Assembly: GCA_017473105.1 (NCBI GenBank)
Contig: JAFUNE010000014.1
Location: 1 to 39,009, forward strand
From: Bacilli bacterium
Lineage (GTDB): Bacteria; Bacillota_I; Bacilli_A; RF39; UBA660
Reading direction: 5' to 3'
Length of the DNA: 39,009 nucleotides
Shown piece by piece: positions 34,416 to 39,009 of this stretch (the first letter of the stretch is position 1; each line of letters begins with the position of its first letter). Under the pieces are notes generated by a model. It had not been told where the DNA came from, made no database searches, and saw nothing but the letters and a program-made list of their open reading frames with translations. Position numbers and translations under genes: made by a program.

Positions 34416-34682
34416 ATCTATTCTATTAAAACTAGTTTTATGAGATGGATCATATTTAAGTAAATCAGATGCAGTTATGTTTAATGACTTATCTAATTTA
34501 TTAATGCCATTAGCAAGTTTATCTAACATATCAGTAGTTGGTTTTCTTTTACAATTTTCTAGTTGATTTATATAAACTAAATTTGATCCAATTTTCTCTG
34601 CAAACTTTTCTTGAGATAAATTGAAATATTGTCTATAGTACTTTAAATTCATAGATAATATTTTCTTACTAGATAATATCAA
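34404..34682 (-). CDS. XRE-family regulator, only minus-strand gene
   Basis: 92 aa from a TTG (34682-34680) 8 nt after GGAGG on the minus strand; an internal Met about 10 codons later is an alternative. The Cro/C1 helix-turn-helix (FNLSQEKFAEKIGSNLVYINQLENCKR) fills residues about 15-70, with a helical tail. It is transcribed away from 34837-38798 and toward res, sharing a short divergent intergenic region with paired TTGTGCA motifs. The layout resembles a phage-like repressor controlling the right-end genes. It could also act on the oriT region, which carries the same motif. Confidence 0.78.
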   Translation of the reverse strand: MILSSKKILSMNLKYYRQYFNLSQEKFAEKIGSNLVYINQLENCKRKPTTDMLDKLANGINKLDKSLNITASDLLKYDPSHKTSFNRIDEKK

Positions 34683-34836
34683 ATTTACTACCTCCAATCG
34701 TCATAAATTATTTTATACAAGTGTTAAAGAAATGTCTTTTGCACAACTGTTAATGGAATGTTTGATTTTTTTAGTGATTTCGTGTATTATTAAATTGTGC
34801 AGTACTTTAAAAATTTATGTAGGAGGTATGAAAAAA
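34683..34836. promoter_or_regulatory. Divergent control region with paired TTGTGCA motifs
   Basis: The rightward promoter is TTGATT (34762-34767), 17 bp, TATTAT (34785-34790). TTGCACAA (34739-34746) and TTGTGCA (34795-34801) form an inverted pair flanking it, the second near the transcription start. The minus-strand reading of 34736-34746 is GTTGTGCAAAA, which also occurs at 16526-16536. These are candidate operators for the XRE protein. Confidence 0.55.
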
Positions 34837-35148
34837 ATGAAGAGTAAAGCTTTAACATCAGAAGAAAAAAAGATTGCTAATGATTTTATTAAAGCATACG
34901 AAAAATGTACATCATATTGTGAAACTGTAATTAAACAATGTGAAGATACAACCAAGTATTTATTTGTTTTAGAAACACAGACAAAAAAGAATAAACCATT
35001 TAAGATTTTCAGAAAATCTTATAATAAATGGAAAAAATTAATGAATCTAATTGAACAACAAAAATCATTAAACGATCAACGATATATGGATACTTTAAAA
35101 GAGTTAGAAGAATTAATAGATATAAGATTAAATTTAAAAGAAAATTAA
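34837..35148 (+). CDS. Small helical protein with paired Cys, unknown
   Basis: 103 aa. ATG 34837 is chosen because the in-frame ATG 34828 lies 1 nt after GGAGG and the longer reading from 34732 would cross the promoter. It is Lys-rich and nearly all helical (AYEKCTSYCETVIKQCEDTTKYL, here cut to YEKCTSYCETVIKQC), with three Cys in one helix and a basic C-terminal coiled coil. No membrane segment or known family. It is the first gene controlled by the divergent region, so it may be an early transfer or excision gene. Confidence 0.55.
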   Translation: MKSKALTSEEKKIANDFIKAYEKCTSYCETVIKQCEDTTKYLFVLETQTKKNKPFKIFRKSYNKWKKLMNLIEQQKSLNDQRYMDTLKELEELIDIRLNLKEN

Positions 35149-35173
35149 AAATTATATTTCGAACTAAAAATAC

Positions 35174-35201
35174 TTAACTATTAGTAAGAAGTATGTATAA
35201 T
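35174..35201 (+). promoter_or_regulatory. Promoter of the 35231 gene
   Basis: TTAACT (35174-35179), 16 bp, TATAAT (35196-35201), with GAGGTG at 35220. The -35 is weak. Confidence 0.5.
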
Positions 35202-35230
35202 ATAGATATATCAAATTTAGAGGTGCAGAT

Positions 35231-35548
35231 ATGAAATCAAATGATTTAATAAGTTATTTAGAGTCTATTGATGCGAATGTTGAAAATAAGCATCAAGAAT
35301 TTAAAAAGGAACAATACAATTTAAGTGTAGTTTTTTACAAAATACATACAACAACATTAGAAGATAAAGAAACTCAATATAAAGTTTGTATTATAGCTAA
35401 TAAAGATGAAAGTAATACAACATGGGGAAACATCAGTTGCCAATTTTTTGATAGTGAAAAGAAAGCAAATACTTATTATAACAAATTAATAGAGTTTGTT
35501 AATTCTGCAGGTGTAGAAGAAATAAAGAATTTATTACATGACAATTAA
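35231..35548 (+). CDS. Small cytoplasmic protein, unknown
   Basis: 105 aa with an alpha/beta pattern (LSVVFYKIHTTTLEDKE; YKVCIIANKDESNTTWGNIS; CQFFDSEKKANTYYNKLIEF). The layout of strands followed by a final helix suggests a compact single domain. I cannot name the family. It has its own -10 box and terminator, so it is monocistronic. Its position between a repressor-like gene and the integration module suggests an accessory or regulatory role. Confidence 0.55.
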   Translation: MKSNDLISYLESIDANVENKHQEFKKEQYNLSVVFYKIHTTTLEDKETQYKVCIIANKDESNTTWGNISCQFFDSEKKANTYYNKLIEFVNSAGVEEIKNLLHDN

Positions 35549-35569
35549 CACCAAAATATGGTGTTTTTT
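35547..35569 (+). terminator. Terminator after the 35231 gene
   Basis: AACACC-AAAATAT-GGTGTTTTTT, starting at the stop codon. Confidence 0.8.
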
Positions 35570-35846
35570 AGTGAAATGAAATAAAATTAAAAAAAATAAA
35601 ACAAAATGAAATAAAAAAAAATATAGTAAAACAATATGCTTGACTTTGAAAATGCAAGTGATACAATTAAGTAAAATGAAATATCTATCAGAAGAAAATA
35701 TTAGATAATTTCATTTTTTTATTTTTATCTATTGACTTTTACTTTAAAAATCATTAGAATAATAAGCAAAATTTAATGTTATTTATGAAAGAGCAGTATT
35801 ATTTCATAATCATTACGATGGTTGCAGGATCGAGGATGGTGATGAT
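35570..35846. promoter_or_regulatory. Repeat-rich non-coding region with two promoters and a hairpin
   Basis: AAATGAAATAAAA occurs at 35574-35586 and 35604-35616; AAATGAAATA again at 35674-35683; an inverted copy ATTTCATTT at 35708-35716. Promoter 1 is TTGACT (35640-35645), 16 bp, TACAAT (35662-35667), starting transcription right at a hairpin (35674-35687 with 35702-35716, one bulge) that ends in T7. Promoter 2 is TTGACT (35732-35737), 17 bp, TAGAAT (35755-35760), a strong fit, and reads into the 35847/35990 genes. Confidence 0.65.
35674..35721 (+). ncRNA. Possible very short hairpin RNA (promoter directly into a terminator)
   Basis: The predicted transcript from the promoter at 35640-35667 would be about 45-50 nt and consist almost only of a hairpin with a T7 tail. 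It could be a small regulatory RNA, an attenuator, or just an insulating terminator. No family was recognised. Confidence 0.3.
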
Positions 35847-35993
35847 ATGGTTGGAAAACAACAAATATATTGTTGGGATGATTCATTAGATTTAAATAAG
35901 AATTTTAAAAATCAAAGAGAAGATTGTATAGGGATAATAGCCCCCTTTAAACACAATTTTCTCTTTTTTAATGATTGGGGGGATATTATATGA
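35847..35993 (+). CDS. 48-residue ORF coupled to the 35990 gene
   Basis: ATG 35847 follows GGATGGTGAT (a poor ribosome site) and runs to TGA 35991-35993, overlapping the next ATG by ATGA. The product (VGKQQIYCWDDSLDLNKNF, then CIGIIAPFKHNFLFFNDWGDI) has two Cys and several aromatic residues. The stop-start overlap and strong promoter upstream favour real translation, but it could be only a leader ORF. No family recognised. Confidence 0.4.
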   Translation: MVGKQQIYCWDDSLDLNKNFKNQREDCIGIIAPFKHNFLFFNDWGDII

Positions 35994-36502
35994 TTGAAGA
36001 AGTAGATATGCGTGAAAGTAATTCATTATTTACTAAAGAAGAATTACAGGATTTTGATGTAGATAGAACATTCTATAATGTATCTGTCTATATGAAGAAA
36101 TATAGATTATTACGATGTAATAACTATAACTTGCCACAAATTAATTTATCAAACAAACTGAAAATGATTTTTGTACAAGAATCAAAACGAAGTATTAACC
36201 AATATACTAAATTGGACAAGTACATTGATGATGAAACAGAATACTTAGAAAAATCATCTATAATTGCAAAGATTAGTGATATGTTTACTGTTGAAGAATA
36301 TATCTACTTTACTTCTTGTCTTTTTAAGAGTGAATCGGAACGTACGGCTTATAATAAGATAGGTTGTTCTAGTACAGGTTTAGTCCCAATTAAAAACAGT
36401 TGTATAATTAAAGTGGGCATCGGATTAAAAATTGCTGTGAGAAACGGAGAAAAATTAGATGCAGAAAATGAAGAAAAATTTAAATTATTTATTAATTCAT
36501 AA
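35990..36502 (+). CDS. Probable sigma/ArpU-like regulatory protein
   Basis: 170 aa. ATG 35990 follows GGGGGGAT; the in-frame TTG 35975 lies before that site. The middle is basic (VYMKKYRLLRCNNY). The C-terminal part, TVEEYIYFTSCLF then ERTAYNKIGCSSTGLVPIKNSC and KVGIGLKIAV (first parts shortened), looks like a region-4/ArpU style helix-turn-helix in which an acidic helix precedes a recognition helix. Such proteins act as late regulators in phages and ICEs. The call is based on pattern only. It may switch on the integration module downstream. Confidence 0.42.
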   Translation: MIEEVDMRESNSLFTKEELQDFDVDRTFYNVSVYMKKYRLLRCNNYNLPQINLSNKLKMIFVQESKRSINQYTKLDKYIDDETEYLEKSSIIAKISDMFTVEEYIYFTSCLFKSESERTAYNKIGCSSTGLVPIKNSCIIKVGIGLKIAVRNGEKLDAENEEKFKLFINS

Positions 36503-36512
36503 ATAAAGCAGT

Positions 36513-36558
36513 AAATAGTCGCTAGTATAGGACTATTTTTTATTTGCATTAAGGGAGG
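36513..36558 (+). terminator. Second copy of the terminator-plus-RBS module
   Basis: AAATAGTC (36513-36520) pairs with GACTATTT (36531-36538), followed by TTT. Bases 36533-36558 match 7354-7379 with one mismatch in 26, ending in AAGGGAGG, which serves the small membrane protein at 36570. Confidence 0.75.
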
Positions 36559-36569
36559 AATTTAAAAAT

Positions 36570-36692
36570 ATGATTTTATTATTTGTTGGAACAGTATTGA
36601 TATTATTAATACTGTTTTTATTTTGTGCATTAAAAGTATCAAGCAAATGTAGTAGATTGGAGGAACAATATGAAAAAGAAATACAAGATTAG
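36570..36692 (+). CDS. 40-residue single-TM protein
   Basis: ATG 36570 is 11 nt from AAGGGAGG and runs to TAG 36690-36692. It has one hydrophobic helix (LLFVGTVLILLILFLFCALK) and then a charged tail (SKCSRLEEQYEKEIQD). It overlaps the next gene by 23 bp. It resembles tiny membrane proteins of phages and ICEs; its role is unknown. Translation is well supported by the ribosome site. Confidence 0.6.
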   Translation: MILLFVGTVLILLILFLFCALKVSSKCSRLEEQYEKEIQD

Positions 36693-36852
36693 ATATAAAT
36701 ATAATAAGGTTCTTATGAACTTTATTTTTTTTGCCACAGATGAACTTGACGCATTAAAACAATTTATTCATCAAGCAGAAAGATTTAAATTACCGTTAAA
36801 TTGTAAAACAAACTTATTAATTAAAGTAGAGGATATTGAAAATGAAGAATAA
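36670..36852 (+). CDS. Small basic protein, unknown
   Basis: 60 aa. GGAGG lies 7 nt upstream, inside the preceding small gene, so the two are coupled. The sequence is strand-helix-strand-like (KYKIRYKYNKVLMNFIFFA; DELDALKQFIHQAERFKLP) with a basic N-terminus. No known family. It overlaps the next gene by 11 bp, making a compact three-gene set in front of the recombinase. Confidence 0.55.
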   Translation: MKKKYKIRYKYNKVLMNFIFFATDELDALKQFIHQAERFKLPLNCKTNLLIKVEDIENEE

Positions 36853-37042
36853 AGAAACAAAGCTAGAAAAAATATATGATTTCGATTTCGATGATCGAAT
36901 TCAAGAAAAATTAAATATATCAATTGCCATAGAGTTGATTAGAAAATATCTTTTCAATACTAATTTAATATCAAAAGAAGAAATGAAAAATGTTATAAAT
37001 ACAGCTAATCGAAGTGTAAAAAATAAAAATATTTTGACGTAG
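36842..37042 (+). CDS. Small SHOCT-like protein upstream of the serine recombinase
   Basis: 66 aa. ATG 36842 is preferred over an in-frame TTG at 36836. The C-terminal part (IAIELIRKYLFNTNLISKEE, then MKNVINTANRS) resembles the short SHOCT-type motif of small proteins that often sit before large serine recombinases in Bacillota elements. The role is unproven; a partner of the recombinase, such as an excision (directionality) factor, is possible. It starts inside the preceding gene, and 46 bp separate its end from the recombinase. Confidence 0.5.
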   Translation: MKNKETKLEKIYDFDFDDRIQEKLNISIAIELIRKYLFNTNLISKEEMKNVINTANRSVKNKNILT

Positions 37043-37088
37043 AATTTTCTTAGTTACAAAAAATGTGTAATCAGAAAGGAAAATATTT

Positions 37089-38798
37089 ATGAGAAAAGTT
37101 GCTATATATGCTCGTGTTTCTACTGAACACGAAGCTCAAATCTCCGCATTAGGAAATCAAATCCAATATTATGATAATATATTACAACAACATCCAGATT
37201 GGATATTATACGATAGATATATAGACGAAGGTATAACAGGAACATCAATTCATAAAAGGCCAAACTTTTTAAGAATGTTAAGAGATGCTGAAAATGGCAA
37301 ATTCGACTTAATAATTACACGTGAGGTGTCAAGATTTGCACGTAATACCGTAGACACGTTACAAGAAACAAGAAAATTAAAAAAATGTGGAGTAGAAGTA
37401 TATTTTACAGAAGATAATATCTGGACATTTAAAGATGATGATGGAGAATTAAAACTTACATTAATGGCAACTTTAGCTCAAAATGAATCAAAAAAATTAT
37501 CTCAAAGGATAAAAGCAGGTCAAACAATAACATTTCAAAATGGTGTATTCTATGGAACCGGAAATATATTAGGTTATGATAGAGTAGGAAAAGAGGCTGT
37601 CATTAATCCAGAACAAGCAAAGACGGTAAGACTAATATTTGATATGTATTTAAAAGGAGAAAAAACTAAAGAAATACAATATGAGTTAGAAAGAAGAGGA
37701 TATAAAACGGCCACTGGACAAACAAAATGGGATACAGTAAAGATTAATAGAATATTAAGAAACTCATTTTATTGTGGAACTATAGAATATAGAAAAAGTT
37801 TTGTCCCTGACTATTTAGAACAAAAACACAAAAAGAATAATGGTGAAGTTGAAAAAATATATGCAGAAGGAAAACATGAACCTATAGTTACAAAAGAAGA
37901 ATTTACCAAAGTACAAAAACTACTTGGAGAAAGAATGACATATAATAAAGATAAGGTAAATAATCAAGGTGTAAAATCCGAATCAGTATGGGTAAAAAAA
38001 TTAAAATGTCAATGTAATTCATCGATGGCAAAACAAAAATATCATCACCATCCAATTTATGGAACAACATATTCCTATCAATGTAGAAATCAAAAAAGTA
38101 CAGGTTCTTATAATTCAAGACTAAAAGCAGGATTAAGTGTTGAGAATATTTGCCAAATCAAAATAGTAGCTGAATGGAAATTGAAATTAATAGCTTATGT
38201 TGTGTTCGATAAAATATTGAAAGAAAGAGAAGAAATATTAAAAATAGTAAATCTTTTATTAGAGGAATCAATTAAAGCTGATGCACAAAAGAAAATTATA
38301 GATACCGAACTAGATATTTATATTAAGAAATTAGGAGACTTAAAGAAAAAGTTATCTAAATTATTAGATACTTATATGAATGATTTAGTAGATCAAGAAA
38401 TATATATAGCTAAAAAAAAGGAATATGATGATGAAATCGCAACAACGGAAGAATATATAAAAGAATTAGGAAGTCAAAATATTCCATGTACAGATCTATC
38501 AGAAAAAATATTACATATGAAAGAAACAATAAAAGAAAAATTTAAATATCAATCTGGAGAGTTAAACGAAGATATGGTTGAAGCATTTGTAGAAAAAATA
38601 GTAATTAAAGATGATGCCATAGACTGGTATTTAAACTTTAATAATAGTACAATAAATATATCTGATAACAATGAACAAGCAATTCAACTAGGTAAACTTG
38701 TAATAACCAAAGATGATGCTATGTATTATTCAAAATATTGTTCAGAATTATCAAGAGTTAAGTTTGGAGAGAACATAATTGTAAATTTATATCTCTAA
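37089..38798 (+). CDS. Large serine recombinase (ICE integrase)
   Basis: 569 aa. The resolvase-type catalytic domain (1-150) has YARVST with nucleophile Ser11 and the motif REVSRFARNTVDTLQETRKL. A recombinase domain (about 165-265: GNILGYDRVGKEAVINPEQA) is followed by a zinc-ribbon-like region (LKCQCNSSM, YQCRN, ENIC) and a coiled coil (about 395-455) typical of large serine integrases. The length is at the usual size. AGAAAGGAA precedes ATG. It ends 50 bp before the right attP arm, and it should recombine attP with the chromosomal site represented by the 16-bp core. Confidence 0.95.
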   Translation: MRKVAIYARVSTEHEAQISALGNQIQYYDNILQQHPDWILYDRYIDEGITGTSIHKRPNFLRMLRDAENGKFDLIITREVSRFARNTVDTLQETRKLKKCGVEVYFTEDNIWTFKDDDGELKLTLMATLAQNESKKLSQRIKAGQTITFQNGVFYGTGNILGYDRVGKEAVINPEQAKTVRLIFDMYLKGEKTKEIQYELERRGYKTATGQTKWDTVKINRILRNSFYCGTIEYRKSFVPDYLEQKHKKNNGEVEKIYAEGKHEPIVTKEEFTKVQKLLGERMTYNKDKVNNQGVKSESVWVKKLKCQCNSSMAKQKYHHHPIYGTTYSYQCRNQKSTGSYNSRLKAGLSVENICQIKIVAEWKLKLIAYVVFDKILKEREEILKIVNLLLEESIKADAQKKIIDTELDIYIKKLGDLKKKLSKLLDTYMNDLVDQEIYIAKKKEYDDEIATTEEYIKELGSQNIPCTDLSEKILHMKETIKEKFKYQSGELNEDMVEAFVEKIVIKDDAIDWYLNFNNSTINISDNNEQAIQLGKLVITKDDAMYYSKYCSELSRVKFGENIIVNLYL

Positions 38799-38848
38799 TA
38801 CATTATATAGAGCGTATAATACAGCGTTTTTATTTAAAATTTAATATA

Positions 38849-38884
38849 TTGCCCCTTAAAACAGCGTACTGCACAAGCTGCAAT
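38849..38884. other. attR: right attP arm plus 16-bp core
   Basis: TTGCCCCTTA (38849-38858) is the inverted match of the left arm at 33-42. The core CTGCACAAGCTGCAAT is at 38869-38884. ACAGCGT occurs at 38821-38827 and again at 38861-38867, a direct repeat that may be part of recombinase binding. Confidence 0.85.
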
Positions 38885-38897
38885 CAATAACAAGTAA
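38868..38897 (+). pseudogene. Displaced 3' tail of the interrupted chromosomal gene
   Basis: In the frame matching the left gene, the sequence reads AQAAINNK followed by TAA TAA. It has no start of its own. Together with 1-26 it predicts that the intact gene ends RLAAAQAAINNK. Confidence 0.7.
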
Positions 38898-38908
38898 TAA
38901 ATAAAATC

Positions 38909-38933
38909 AAGACTAGAGAAATCTAGTCTTTTA
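38909..38933 (+). terminator. Chromosomal terminator beyond attR
   Basis: AAGACTAGA-GAAA-TCTAGTCTT followed by TTA. This is the original terminator of the interrupted host gene. Confidence 0.85.
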
Positions 38934-38936
38934 TTG

Positions 38937-38980
38937 TGGTATAATATAACAAATAGATAAATAGTAATTTGTTAAGGAGT
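38937..38980 (+). promoter_or_regulatory. Extended -10 promoter and leader of the right flanking gene
   Basis: TGGTATAAT (38937-38945) is an extended -10. The following AAATAGTAATTTG and AAGGAG match the leader at 13031-13070 in sequence and spacing. Confidence 0.65.
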
Positions 38981-38987
38981 TTAATAT

Positions 38988-39009
38988 ATGAGAAATTTAA
39001 GCAAAGAGA
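38988..39009 (+). CDS. Start of the right flanking chromosomal gene (partial)
   Basis: ATG 38988 lies 9 nt after AAGGAG and reads MRNLSKE to the window edge. Too short to identify. It is outside the element, in the same orientation. Confidence 0.55.

Larger units (their letters stand above)
11..38884. mobile_element. Integrative and conjugative element, serine-recombinase and MobL-relaxase type
   Basis: The element is bounded by two copies of the 16-bp direct repeat CTGCACAAGCTGCAAT at 11-26 and 38869-38884. A large serine recombinase gene ends 70 bp from the right copy. Between the repeats lie a relaxase, two RHH auxiliaries, VirD4 and VirB4 ATPases, VirB6-, VirB2- and PrgI-like proteins, an M23 wall hydrolase, SSB, ParB and an initiator-like protein. 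That is a full conjugation set apart from a recognisable VirB8. All genes but one (34404-34682) are on the plus strand. The boundaries are read from sequence; excision itself is inferred. Confidence 0.93.

Noticed and set aside
34732..34836. Long N-terminal extension of the 34837 gene with a membrane-like segment
   Set aside because: It would be read through the predicted promoter and operator; a strong GGAGG supports the later start.
35847..35900. Alternative ORF from ATG in GGATGGTGATGATATGG
   Set aside because: It stops after 17 codons and is not coupled to the next gene.
1..39009. CRISPR array
   Set aside because: No set of regularly spaced identical repeats with unique spacers was found; the AAATGAAATA copies at 35574-35683 are too short and irregular.
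1..39009. Mycoplasma-type code (TGA = Trp)
   Set aside because: TGA ends several genes (12634-12636, 14636-14638, 18346-18348) and Trp is written TGG throughout.
1..39009. tRNA or rRNA genes, including a tRNA attachment site
   Set aside because: No cloverleaf or rRNA-like sequence was seen. The att core lies in the 3' end of a protein gene instead.

Overview
The window is an almost complete integrative and conjugative element (ICE) of about 38.9 kb, running from about position 11 to 38884, with short stubs of host chromosome on both sides. The DNA is strongly AT-rich. Trp is encoded by TGG and TGA is used as a stop (for example at 12634 and 14636), so the code is standard and not that of Mycoplasma. 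Strong GGAGG ribosome sites, sortase and M23 wall-hydrolase genes, and MobL/SpaA/YolD type proteins point to a low-GC, walled Bacillota or Bacillota-like gut lineage. Species cannot be read from this sequence.

Layout. The left end (1-210) holds the tail of a chromosomal gene, a 16-bp att core and a terminator/operator block. From 211 to 7343 come an XRE regulator, a ParB-like protein, an exported protein, a seven-CnaB thioester adhesin, its sortase, a small protein and a replication-initiator-like winged-helix protein. From 7460 to 12298 comes the transfer core: SSB, VirB2-like and VirB6-like membrane proteins, a PrgI-like protein and the VirB4 ATPase. From 12298 to 15457 there are small genes, a free-standing RNA polymerase alpha-CTD-like protein, two XRE regulators (one membrane-anchored, one with a zinc ribbon) and a phage-type protein. 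From 15454 to 18348 there is an M23 peptidase, an oriT-like block of nested inverted repeats, two ribbon-helix-helix auxiliaries and a MobL-type relaxase. From 18481 to 24201 there is a membrane protein, a LexA-box-controlled Y-family polymerase with YolD, and the VirD4 coupling protein.

The main cargo is at 24304-34386. A membrane-anchored SWIM zinc-finger protein is followed by a tightly packed four-gene operon: SNF2 helicase with a degenerate PLD-like N-terminus, DUF4391-like protein, type III Mod methyltransferase and type III Res helicase-nuclease. This looks like an extended type III restriction-modification or anti-phage system and is the best candidate here for an incompletely described system.

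The right end (34404-38798) has a minus-strand XRE regulator facing away from small unknown genes, a region of repeats and hairpins, four small proteins and a large serine recombinase. Immediately after it comes the second copy of the 16-bp att core, which restores a chromosomal reading-frame tail, and then a flanking chromosomal gene start.

How it fits together (inference): the recombinase excises and integrates the element through an attP with inverted arms TTGCCCCTTA/TAAGGGGCAA. The MobL relaxosome nicks near 16.3-16.5 kb, VirD4 links it to the VirB4/VirB6/VirB2/PrgI/M23 channel, and the adhesin plus sortase aid cell contact. ParB, SSB and the initiator support maintenance, and the Y-polymerase and restriction-like operon are cargo.
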